A DNA stretch of 64,000 bases from Bretschneidera sinensis (taxonomy: Eukaryota > Streptophyta > Magnoliopsida > Brassicales > Akaniaceae). The position numbers and the translations under genes are program-made. The stretch covers positions 124,385,036 to 124,449,035 of the forward strand of contig CM043699.1 of assembly GCA_023935145.1 (NCBI GenBank), written 5' to 3'. Below, in pieces: positions 32,828-43,032 of the stretch. The notes below the pieces were generated by a model. That model saw only the letters and a program-made list of their open reading frames with translations. It was not told the DNA's origin and did not search any database. Numbering within the stretch: the first letter of the stretch is position 1; each line of letters opens with the position of its first letter.

Positions 32828-34210
32828 AATACCCCTAAACCTACATTTTGCTAGTCCTTTACCAAAAAAATAAAAAATAAAAAACGAAGAACACAAAGAT
32901 AAATCCATCATTCATGGTGTCCAAAAATTTAAGTAGTATACAAAACGATGATATCATGAGTAAGCTTAAAAAATAAACCCATTTCGCAATGAATAGGAAT
33001 TTTAAAATCTAATTACTTACAAAAGGCAGGCTAAGGCATCACAAGTCTGACTCAGTGTAAAGTGAATTAGCATATAAAGATAAGGCTTCCAAATAACTTC
33101 AATGTGCAATGTCTCCATGTCTCAAGATTCACATAATTTCTCATCAGAATAAACAACGATGGCATAGTTTTATTTTCTTCTCTATTTTATTATAAGGCTC
33201 TGTTATGTTTAGTTCCCTTATGCTTTCTAATTGACCCATGTAGCGAGTGTTGAGTCAATGACTCCCAAACCCGATGGTTTTAGGGCATTAGGTATAAAGA
33301 TAGCCCTAAGGACTTACTAACTCGAGTCAAAAAGACTACAAAGCTAAACCGACCTTAATGCTACCAAGAAAAATTCCCACCTATTGATGTGAACACTCAT
33401 TGCTTACTGAGGCAAGAGGTCCAGTTACTCAGCGAAAAGTTTCTCAATGATCATTACGAATAAAATTATCACTTTTTGACGTGAACACTCACTACTTACT
33501 GAGGCAAGAGGTCCATTTACTCAGTGGAAAGTTTATTAATGATCATCAAGAGCATTTCTCTTTTTGTGCAAAATTTTTTTAAAATTTTTATTTGTACTTT
33601 TCTATGCCAAAGAGTTTATTCAACAAGTCATCCAGTTTCAGTTAAGTCATGGAAACATACACATTAAAATCACATGTCATACCTCACACTATTTTGTGCT
33701 AATGTGCTCATGTCAGATTAAATCAAACATGTGAATTCTCAAATATCTAAAGTAAGTAACAAAATTTTAAAACTCTATCATCAAATCATGTGTTCAAGAT
33801 TTTAAGCTCACCAATGAATCACATCATAGTATTTGTTTAGATCAACCAAAATTTTAAAACAATCATGAACATGCATTTATCTTTTCAATAATATATAATA
33901 AAAAAAACTAGGACAAAGTGTGTGTGAATGTGTCTCCCATACCCGTAAACTTAAAGTACACAGTGTCCCCAATGTGTGAATAAAATGGAAAGAGTTGACC
34001 TGGGAGATGGAGAACTAGTTGGACTGGCATGGTTCATAACACACCCCCAAACTTGAACTAATGCACACATTGTCCCTGAAAAAGAAATACTAAAGTAATA
34101 TTGGAAAACAAAAAATATTAAAAATAAATAGTAACAAGAAATATGAAAAACAATAAAAACATGCTGTGGGGTACCTCCCATGATCGCTAAGTTTAACGTC
34201 TTCAGCTAGA
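32828..34210 (-). other. PPT and 3' non-coding region of E
   Basis: Reversed PPT (32828-32841), TTAGGG hairpin (33280-33309), duplicated module (33371-33440, 33470-33532), hairpin-PPT (about 33939-33980), PPT-like tract (34043-34055), post-stop motif (34167-34209). Mirrors B, C and G. Confidence 0.7.
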
Positions 34211-36535
34211 CTCAAGTGTCACCTAGACCAAGGAAAACATGCTTTAAACCCTTAGGCAGAGGCTTCAATTCAACTTTGGGTGCTTCCACACTTGAAGGAA
34301 TTTGTTTTGCACTTCTCTTAAGCAACTCCTCAAACTTCGGTTGCTATGCCCGAGTGTCATAATCCTGAGTTATATCAAAAATAGCACAAACATCAACTAC
34401 ATCAGATGGATCACTGATAGAATCAAAACTTCAGAATTAACAAGAAAATACTCAAGGGGATCAAAATCATGAGCTATAGAAACTCCCCTATCCATGAGCG
34501 AGTCAATCATGTATGCCTGATGGCTCTCGTCATCATCTTATGGCTGTTTTGCAATATGGAAGATATTCACCTCGAGGGTCATGTTTCCAAAAGACATCTT
34601 CATGACCCCATTCCTGCAATTAATAAGACTATTAGCAGTGGCAAGGAATGGCCTACCTAAAATCAAAGGAATTTTAGAAGTAGTATCAACAACAGAGCTA
34701 GTGTCAAGGATTAGGAAATCAACAGAATAATAAAATTTGTCAATTTGAATTAGAACATCCTCTACCACACCCTGAGGTGTTTTGACTGAACGGTCAGCCA
34801 ATTGCAATACCATAGTAGTTGGTTTGATTTCTCCTAACACTAACTGCAAATAAATAGAATATGGCATTAGATTCACGCTAGCTCATAAATCTAGCAAAGC
34901 TTGCCCAAACTCATGATTTCCAATGCTGCATGCAGTGCTTGGACAACCAGGATCCTTGTACTTGGGAGGAATCCATTGCTTAATTAGAGCACTAACTTGC
35001 TCTGTCAGGAATGTTGTCTTCTTCACATGGTGCTTCCTCTTAACTGTACACAAATCCTTGAGAACTTTTGCATAAGTAGGAACTTGTTTAATCACATGCA
35101 AAAAAGGAAGATTGATTTTTACTTGCCTTGGATTCTCTAGGATCTCATTGTTTGGATCCAGAGTTTACTTGCTTGACTTTAAAGCTTGAGAGAATGGTAC
35201 CTTAACAGGACTCTTTGTCACCTCAAGTTCCTTGGGCAGCTCGGCATTACTACTATCTTGACTCTTTTCCATATCCTCTGATTTGTTCGTTGTTAGGATG
35301 TGTAATGACTTACCACTTCGTGTCACAATGGCATTCACATCCTTCAAATTCTCTTGCACCATGTGTTGACCATGGGGAGTGGACTAAGCTTGAGAAGGGA
35401 ACTTGCCTCATTAATTCATACTCAAGGACCACATCAATTTGGACATTTAGCTCTTTATCTCCTTATTTTCTTCAACAACCTGCGTAATCAACGCTTCACA
35501 TATTTGGTTAGTCTCACCCTGTGCCTCAATAAAAGTATGCAAAGTGTCTTCTAAAGGACTCCTAGAAGATGCAAGTGCATGATATGATGCAGGATATGAT
35601 CTAAGAGGTTGTGTAAGTGGCCGGTTTTCAGGCTTCCAGCTAAAATTGGGGTGATTGCACCACCCCAAATTATAGGTATCAGAGAAAGGTGAAAAAGGCT
35701 TCTTGTACATACCTAAGGCATTACATTGTTCCTCATATATCCCTCTCATCTAAAAAAATGTGGGACACTCTTGGGCGAGATAATCTACCCCGCCACACAA
35801 AAAACATGGTCCAAAAGACTCTGCATGATTAGCTACGTGTGTTGGCTTTAAGTCCTTAGTCTTTAACGCCTCCTCTTCCCTAAGATGGTAAATTCCACCA
35901 CCATTTGGATTTTCTGTAGGTCATGACCTATTTGTGCTTTCAGTAGCACTAGGTCCAGTCCAAGTGTGAGCTTTTTCAGCAAGCTCATTGAGGTATTTTA
36001 TGGCCTCATCAGGATCTTTCTATAAGAACTCACCATTACACATCATCTCCACAAATTGGCGCTCTCTAGGTGTAAGTCTCTTATAAAAATAGCTCACTAA
36101 GTGCCAATTCTCATACCTATGGTGAGGACACATACGCAACAACTCCTTAAATCTCTTCCAAGACTGATACAAAGTCTCACTGTCATTTTGTGCAAAGGTG
36201 GAGATTTGCCTTTTTAAAGCGTTGGTCTTATGTTAGGGAAAATATTTATTAAAGAAAGCCTGAGTCATCTCATTCCATGACCCAATAAATCGTGGTCTTA
36301 GTGAGTATAGACAACTCTTAGCTCTATCCTTCAAAGAGAAAGGAAAGAACTTAAGTCTTACAATGTCATCAGTTGCATTTTGATTATGGAACGTAGGAAG
36401 TAATTATATCATCCCTGTTTTAAAATCTAGTTGGAGAGTATTAGCTGGAAACATGATGCATGATGGTGTGGCTATGCATGTAGTGTGGAGGTAATCCTAA
36501 AGGGTCCTAGTGGGTTGATCTCCGTGTTCACTCAT
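34211..36535 (-). pseudogene. gag: gag-protease of E
   Basis: ATG at 36535-36533 (MSEHGDQPTRTL). The gag core (FFPFSLKDRAK, then LYQSWKRFKELLRMCPHHRY) lies at about 36350-36100, a zinc knuckle (CFLCGGVDYLAQEC, with Tyr where His is expected) near 35790, and a protease with ASVNLMP near 34870 whose DLG reads as DL plus stop. Long open segments at 35749-35447, 35362-35165, 35101-34883 and 34876-34538 share one frame with intervening stops. The text ends near KPLPKGLKHVFLG-like sequence (about 34220) and runs straight into the post-stop motif, so RT to integrase is deleted. The gag is closer to D's than to B's. Confidence 0.8.
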
Positions 36536-36790
36536 TTCTTTAGGACTAGATGGACTGTCAAATAAAAGATTTAAAAAGTTTGATTATGACTATAGCACAG
36601 GCTTACAAGCAAATCTACCCAAGACGTCTCTATATTTGTGCATACAAGGTAACAAAATAATAAAAAAAAATACTATAAAAAGAAAGAAGGGAAAAAGAAA
36701 AAATAAATGCAGTAAGCTAAAAGAAGGAACGAAGTTACCGCCTTTACAAACTGCTGAAAAGAAAAACTATCTAGCAATTCTTCTACAGTC
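36536..36790 (-). other. 5' leader of E
   Basis: A-rich on the plus strand, non-coding, between PBS and gag start. Confidence 0.45.
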
Positions 36791-36808
36791 TCCTCGACAA
36801 CGACGCCA
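36791..36808 (-). promoter_or_regulatory. Primer-binding site of E (degenerate tRNA-Asp type)
   Basis: On the minus strand TGGCGTCGTTGTCGAGGA, differing from the tRNA-Asp site of B at three positions, all transitions. It may be decayed or a family variant. Confidence 0.75.
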
Positions 36809-36813
36809 AAATT

Positions 36814-37285
36814 TGATTACGCCCAAAGAATAACGTGGTGGTTGTAGCACAGCTTTGGGCTGTCGATTCCACAGAGAGACAAATTTAAAGAATTGTAGAA
36901 GGAACAAAGAAACTAAAGAAAAATATTAAATGATTAATGGAGAACAAAGATTAATTTTAAATGCAAATTAAAGTGAAGCAAAGTGACTAATAGAGAAAGT
37001 ACTCAAATTTGACAAACAATAAAGCATCGGGAATCCCTTGCACAAATATAGTATTTTAATTATTCTTAATTCATTGAATAACTCAATTGGGAACTCAATT
37101 CCCAAAATTCCCAATCGGAAGGTGTAGATTTATAAACCAAGATTAAACCAAATGTAATTCTTTGAAAAATCGTTCACCACTTTTAAAATACGTAAATTAT
37201 TATCACTATTGAGAAAATCGAGCGACGATAATATACTCAGTAAGTGATATTGCAGCAAAGAATTAAATCAATATAGATAAATAAT
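36814..37285 (-). repeat. 5' LTR of E, truncated remnant
   Basis: It matches 31304-31780 closely, then stops at 37285 where TGTTGAAAAATCACC of copia F begins. The remainder should lie beyond F. Confidence 0.85.
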
Positions 37286-38123
37286 TGTTGAAAAATCACC
37301 TAAGAATCCCAGGTTGTGACCTTCAAACACCCAAATCTAGAATGATTTGGACCAAAACAAGAATCAAACCACAAAAGAGAAAACACAAGCAATTGTTATC
37401 GAAGTTCAAAAAATTGCCTATGTCCCCGTGAGCTCCTCTGAGCTCTCTGCACTAAATCAATGGAGTTCTTACAATTACAGCAATACCTCTTTAAGAACCA
37501 TATGTTCTTGATGAATGAGAGAAGAGAAAAGAAAGAGATAAAAACTATGTGTTTCCCTGGAATTTTCCCCAAGAAAATCCCAATTACAAAGCCCTAAAAC
37601 CCCAATCTTTCTTACACTCTCTCACTAGAAACACCTCTGAAGATTTTAGAGCCTTTCTCTCTAAACAGCAGCCAATCTTGGAATGAGAAGAACACTTATG
37701 TATTTGATACATGTTCTTCCTTTCTTGTTGTTGTTCTTCTTGTTGTTATTGCTCCTAGATAACCCTTTATATAGAGCAATAACTACCATAACCAACTTGA
37801 AACCAATCTCAACCCTTAGATCTTGAGAACCAAACAATCATGGCCCTCTAAGTGGTTTAAGTGAACCTGCGCGTTTCAACCAAAATAAGACATCAGCTGA
37901 AGAAGAACAAAATCTGGCTTCAGGTAGACTTCACGCGCCGCACTCCAAAATGGTGAACTTTCTAATATTCAAACGGCTGCAGTGCAGGTGGTCCGTGCCT
38001 AGGCACAGAGGTCAGCGCCTACGCACACAAAGGTTGCGCCTAGGCTCAGAGGTCCGTGCCTAGGCACCAAATCTGCTGAAGCTGAAATCTTCAATCTTTA
38101 ATTCTTAGACAAAAAACCCAACA
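37286..38123 (-). repeat. 3' LTR of copia F
   Basis: 838 bp with TGTTG ... CAACA inverted ends. The minus-strand TATA (TATATAAAG) is at 37765-37773. A fourfold GTGCCTAGGCAC-type array lies at 37989-38068, upstream of the TATA in LTR orientation. Confidence 0.88.
37989..38068 (-). repeat. U3 palindrome array of copia F
   Basis: Four ~20-bp units on the plus strand: GGTCCGTGCCTAGGCACAGA, GTCAGCGCCTACGCACAC, GGTTGCGCCTAGGCTCAGA and GGTCCGTGCCTAGGCACC. The core GTGCCTAGGCAC is a perfect palindrome. Confidence 0.8.
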
Positions 38124-38396
38124 AACTCTACCTTTGTCTAAGCAATTAAACCCGAACCAATTGTGCAGAGAACTCAGGATCCAAACTCAACATAAGTCAC
38201 AACATCATCTGATTCCAATTCTAACAAGTTAAGGCAATGATTGAACTTTCTTAGAGTTAGAACTTTAGTGCCTAAATCTGCAGGATTTTCTTCCGTTGCC
38301 ACTTTGTCCACATGAATGCTTCATTCTGTAACCTTTTCCTAAATGAAATGATACCGAACATCCATACACTTAGTCCTTTCATGGAAGACCGGATTC
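38124..38396 (-). pseudogene. PPT and RNase H C-terminus of copia F
   Basis: The minus-strand tract TTAGACAAAGGTAGAGTT (38124-38141) is the PPT. The RNase H tail reads CMDVRYHFI then KVATEENPADLGTK, the usual end of Tnt1-like RNase H, with several stops. It continues at 50049 beyond the G insertion. Confidence 0.8.
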
Positions 38397-38684
38397 TGTT
38401 GTGCGATTATTTACCTAAATAAATAAGCGAATAATCATACTAGTTATACTTGCAAGTGCACAAGGTCATCAGTGTAGTCTAGTGTGCAAGAGCAAGGTCA
38501 TCTCCACGGGGATTGGTAAAGTTGCTTTTTAGAATTAGTTTCTTTAAGTAAAAAGAAATAAAATAACTGTTATATGTGATTTGATAATAATAAAGACATA
38601 GGGCTTTGATATCCACCACTAGTCATACTTTCCCAGTTATATAAGGTATTAGTGCACTAGCCTTATCATGTATACCTACTGGTT

Positions 38685-38900
38685 GCCAACCTAAGGGCAT
38701 GGTATCTACTACTTAAGCTATTGATCTCCCTAAGCAACGAGTTAGGCATGGTATCTATTCTAACTCTTTTCTTCCTTAAGGGATTCAACATGGTATCTGC
38801 TTGAGTTGTTCCTTAAGAAAACATAAGTACTATGGAAATCGACAACCACATGAGACCTAGGGCATGGTATCTACTCCCGATTTTCCATGTTGATTAACCC
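38685..38900 (-). promoter_or_regulatory. R-U5 hairpin group of G
   Basis: GAGTTAG/CTAACTC (38739-38745, 38760-38766) closes a loop that reads AATAGATACCATGC on the minus strand. Further copies of the loop word at about 38698, 38790 and 38866 sit between CTTAAG/CCTTAGG, TCAA/TTGA and GGG/CCC. TCAA/TTGA here replaces TCAG/CTGA of B and C, a compensatory change. Confidence 0.65.
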
Positions 38901-39429
38901 GGGTATTCAGATAAGATATCCCTTGTTACTAATGTTAGACCTAGGACTCGATCATCCAAATTGATCTAACTAACCAATCTATGCCACATGCATACATTGG
39001 CCATACACATACATATGAGGAATTTAAATAAGCACAGACATTAATCAAGTTAAGCAACATAATAAAGGCTATTGACAAAGATTTTATCAATGAATATAAA
39101 TACAGAAATGCATAACTAGGGCTTCAATCGAGCCCTATAAGAAAGTTAGTTACACATACTATCTGAAGTAAACATAATAAATAAACTAAACATTAAAGGA
39201 GAAGAATAAACCCGAGAGAAGAGGCGTCAATTCTCTTCCTAAGCTCTCAACTCCAAGTAAAAGAAAAAGAGAAAAGTGTTTTCTATCTGAGGTGTCTTAT
39301 GTGTGTGAGTTACAAGTGTATTTATAGGTCTTTGAGAAGTCCTAAGAGACCCATGAGTTCCTAAACCTTCCTAAAACGAAAATTCTCTTATTTCCAAAAT
39401 AGGGTTATGCAGTTTACTGTTCACACCCG

Positions 39430-39545
39430 TACATGTGCGCTCGATCGCATATGTTTTGCACTCGATCGCAGTGTGCGCTCAATCCTTCATGTGTGCGCTC
39501 GATTGCAGTGTGCGCTCGATCGCATTGCATGGCGTGATCGATCGT
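39430..39545 (-). repeat. Palindromic CpG-rich array in U3 of G
   Basis: Six or more copies of TGCGCTCGATCGCA-like words within about 115 bp; the corresponding 5' LTR array is at 49735-49860. Confidence 0.8.
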
Positions 39546-39735
39546 AATTTATCCAGAGAATGCTCCAGAGGTTCCAGATTTCTTCCTTTAAGTGCCAAAA
39601 CTGCTTCTTTTTCTCTAAAACCCTATAAAAACATGTAAAACACACAAATGGAGAAAAAGAGACCAAATTAACGTAATTAAGGACCTAACAAATGTAAATA
39701 AGGGGGCTTAAATATGAATATTTAAGCATCTATCA

Positions 39736-39773
39736 CACCCCCAAACTTACATATTGCAAGTCCCTTAGCAATA
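39736..39773 (-). promoter_or_regulatory. PPT and stem-loop of G
   Basis: Plus-strand CACCCCCAAACTTA (39736-39749) is the reversed PPT; TATTGCAA/TAGCAATA (39752-39759, 39766-39773) form the adjacent stem with one mismatch. Confidence 0.85.
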
Positions 39774-41138
39774 TTAAATTAAAAACTAAAATGAAAAAAA
39801 CATAGATAAATCCAATGTTCATAGTGTCAATCAAAAGTCTAGATTTTACACAAAACTATGATGCGCATTCATGAGCAAGCTTAACAAGTGTAAACATATT
39901 TTTTTAATGAAAAAGAGTTTTGAACGTAAATCATATTAATGAGGTAGTTTAAGACATCACAAGTTTGACTTTAGTGTGTGGTGACTAGCACACAAAAGAT
40001 TGGGCTTCCAAGAAATTCAAACGTGTAGTGTTTCAATGACTCAAGATTCACCAAACTTCCTATTAGAGTCAATAAACATGGCATAGACTTTTATTTGCGA
40101 GATTTTTGCCACGTTAGTTCCCTTAAGCTTTCTTGTTGACTCGTGTAACGAGTGTTTAGCTAATGACTCCCAAACCATATGGTTTTAGGGCATTAGGTTT
40201 AAAGACACCCCTAAGGACTTACTAGCTCGAGTCAACAAGGCTACGAAACTAACTGGTTTTAATGCTACTACTTAGAATTTTTCATCCTTTTGACGTGATA
40301 CTCAATGCTTACTGAGGCAAGAGGGCCAGCTACTCGGTGAAATTTTTTTTTTAATGATCATTTAGAATTTTCCACCTTTTGACGTGACACTCAATGCTTA
40401 CTGAGGCAAGAGGGCCAGTTACTCGGCAGAAGAGTTTGATTTTATTGATCATTAGGAGCATTTTTTTTTTCTTTTGAGCAATCTTTTTTATTTTTATATG
40501 CCAAAATGTCAATCTAATAGGTTATCTAGTTCACAGTCAAGCAAAAGAAACATACAAATCCAAATAACATGTCATACCCCACACGATCATGTGCTAATGT
40601 GCTCGTGATAGTTTAAGCTAAACTTATGAATTCTTAAATGCCTAAAGGGCAGTGATCTAGGTTCAAAACTTGATTATTAGCCTATATGTTCAAAGTGTTA
40701 AGCTCGCTAATGAAGTCGAATCATACAGTTTTGTTTAGATCACAAAAAAAGTTTATTGGACAGAATGAACATGCATTTATCTATGAAAATGAAAATAGCA
40801 ACAAAGCAAAAACAAAAATGTAGGACATAATGAGTGTGTGAATGTGTCCCCATACCCCCAAACTTAAAATGCACATTGTCCCCAATGTGTGAGTAGCATG
40901 GAATGATCTGACTTGGGAGATGGAAAGCTATATGGCTGGCATGGCTTATGGCACACCCCCAAACTTCAGCTGGATGCACTGATACTGTCCTTAAAAAAGA
41001 AAGAAAAACAAGTAAGAAATAATAATAGAAAAGTAAATTATAAAATACTAAAAATAACATAAACTATAAAAAGGATATGCATTGGGGTGCCTCCCATTAG
41101 CGCTAAGTTTAATGTCTTCAGCCAGACGTGGTATCCTC
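39774..41138 (-). other. 3' non-coding region of G
   Basis: TTAGGG hairpin (40185-40214), duplicated module (40281-40340, 40366-40436), hairpin plus PPT-like tract (40853-40895), PPT-like tract (40955-40968), post-stop motif (41087-41131) next to the env-position stop. No gene. Confidence 0.75.
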
Positions 41139-42227
41139 TCACTGTGGATCATCAGGTGGTGCAGTCGAAGAGGTACCAGGTGTCGGAGGTAGGCGATCAA
41201 GAATGGCCTGCAGCATAGCCTCCTGTCGTGCTAACCATGCCTCCAAACTATCCATGCGCTGATGCACGAGTGTGGTAGCAGCGGAGACCTCACCTTGGAA
41301 GGAGGACAGCTCAGCTAAAAAGTGCTGGGACTCAGTGGGTCCCATGTCTGAATGGTCCTCCTCACGTACTAGGCTAATGATCGGGGTCTCGGTCTCCATA
41401 CGATCCTCTTTAACTCGCTCAGCTGCTGGAGCAGGTACTGGGAGTCCTCGTGGCATATATGATATGCTGTGTGTCCACTGAGCCTTCATGAAAAAAGGAT
41501 GCTCTCGCACTGGTCTGTCGCAGTGGTAGTCTGACGGCCATGTACATGATCCTAGAACTTGTGCAGCTAACCCCAAATGACAGCCGGGATAGAGTACCAG
41601 TGGCCTCTATGGAAGGCATATAAAGTCTGAAGAAACTGGTATCGCTGCTGTGTCTTGTGCCCCAAGGGACACACATTGTACTGTAGGATCGTGTCGGCAA
41701 GCCATAGTACTTATGTCTGTCGGCAGCTTAGATCGGCTGGTCGCATTGCTATGCCTATCGGCATACTGGCCAGCATACATGTCTGTGATGATCTTAGCCA
41801 GGGCAAAGGACTCCGGTTGCTCCTTGATATCAGTGTCCTCAGGAGGGGACTCGTCGGTGCAATGAAGAGCAGCAGCGATATCGGCACTAGTCACCTCGAT
41901 GGGCGTGCCCCGAACTGAAGAAGTGAGAACTCCCAGTCTGCTGCAGTCAAATGAAAGGCTTGCATAAAATTGGACCTTAAGCTGGGAGTAGGCAGTGGAA
42001 CACACCGGCTTAAACAGCCTCTTCAACCCTCGATGCCAGAATTCTTGGATGGCCCATTGAGTGGCGTCCATGTGCCAGAATACATCATCAATGACGAATG
42101 AGGTCTCAAATAAAAGCTCGCGCTGCTCGATGCTAGGCCGAGATGACGAAGCATGGCTGCTGGATGCACCGGAGGTGGAAACTGATGGTCTTGACATGCT
42201 GTGTTCTAGGTTCTGCTTAATTTGCAA
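41139..42227 (-). pseudogene. Env-position ORF of G, nearly intact
   Basis: One frame of 363 codons broken only by a stop at 41609-41607. The start could be 42227 or the Met at 42197 (MSRPSVSTSGASSSHASSSR); the latter matches the Ser-rich start of B's copy. Recognisable blocks: FVIDDVFWHMDATQWAIQEF, CSTAYSQLKVQFY, GTPIEVTSADIAAALHC, and a C-terminal segment FLAELSSFQGEVSAATTLVH of heptad character. It belongs to the plant transposon protein domain family of Athila third ORFs. No signal peptide or strong membrane helix is visible. Function unknown; its preservation beside a broken pol argues it was recently useful (inference). Confidence 0.8.
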
Positions 42228-43032
42228 TCGATCTCAATGATGTGCGCTCGATCGTACACTGGACTATGCGCTTGATCGCAGATACCGTGCGCTCGATAGT
42301 ATATGGTCAGGCTTTTCATCGAACAGCTTGTGTGCACCAAAAAGATAAGCTATGGTTTGCAAGTATGGAACTCGTCCTAACCCCCTGCAAACGAACAATC
42401 ACACAGTCATACACAAAATAACATATATGTAGAATGCATTGCACAGTTTCTTTTATTAAAATTCATGTGTGTGTGTAGAGTACTTTGTGGATTAATGGGG
42501 ATAGAAATAGAGGTAACGGTGGTTGACGGTGATGGAGGCAATGGATGGTGACAGAGGACGGTGGAGATGGAAATGGTGATGAATGATGCTATGTGGTAAT
42601 GGTGAGAGGGAGTGGTGCGAGTGAAAACGAGAGTTTCTGAGGTCCAGTGTGCGAGTGAGTAGTGACGAGGGAGTGAGTGAGTGTGAGTGTGAGTGTGAGT
42701 GAATTTTCAGACTTATAGCTAAACCACTGTCTGCCGCGAGTGCGTTCGATCGCACGCGGGGTGCGCTCGATCGCATCTGTGAGCTCGAACACGTTTGAAG
42801 GACACACTCGATCGCACACCTGCGCTCGATCGCACTGGGGGATGCGATCGATAGCAAGTAGGGCACATGGGCACAAATAAAAACTTACCCTAGCTGAAAA
42901 AATGATAAATTATTGAAACAATACAACCTTACCATTTTTTAGTGGCCTCAGTACCACTAGCCTTACCAGAGGTGCTTGAGCTTAATAGGTGATCAAATTT
43001 TTACTTTGCTCAAGCACTCTCTTGCTACCGTG
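42228..43032 (-). other. Spacer of G between pol and env-position ORF
   Basis: Palindromic clusters at 42236-42303 and 42729-42857 (TGCGCTCGATCGCA, 14 bp) flank a GTGAGT microsatellite (42671-42702). A pyrimidine-rich stretch on the minus strand (about 42490-42660) precedes the env-position ORF, a possible splice-acceptor or promoter context. Confidence 0.6.

Larger units (their letters stand above)
31304..37285 (-). mobile_element. Athila element E, internally deleted, 5' LTR truncated by copia F
   Basis: 3' LTR 31304-32827, 3' non-coding modules, gag-pro, degenerate PBS at 36791-36808, and a 5' LTR from 36814 that matches the 3' LTR until 37285, where copia F's LTR begins. RT, RNase H, integrase and env-position ORF are absent. 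Only the left flank (H) is visible, so no target-site duplication can be tested. Confidence 0.85.
38397..39735 (-). repeat. 3' LTR of G
   Basis: On the minus strand TGATAGATGCTTAAATATTC ... CGCACAACA, 1339 bp. Minus TATA (CTATAAATA) at 39319-39327. The GCGATCGATCGCA-type array at 39430-39545 is upstream of it. R-U5 hairpins at about 38685-38900. Confidence 0.95.

Noticed and set aside
33279..33310. TTAGGG words as telomere-like repeats
   Set aside because: Single copies that pair as a hairpin, not tandem TTTAGGG arrays.
39435..39638. Open frames over the palindromic arrays (also 9132-9353, 49731-50024, 51755-52210, 60021-60308)
   Set aside because: Low-complexity RSIA/CDRA-type translations arise from the repeated TGCGATCGATCGCA word itself, in U3 of LTRs and on both strands; they lack family support.
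42492..42876. Minus-strand open frames rich in Ser/His/Thr
   Set aside because: Translation of the GTGAGT microsatellite and pyrimidine tract in the G spacer.
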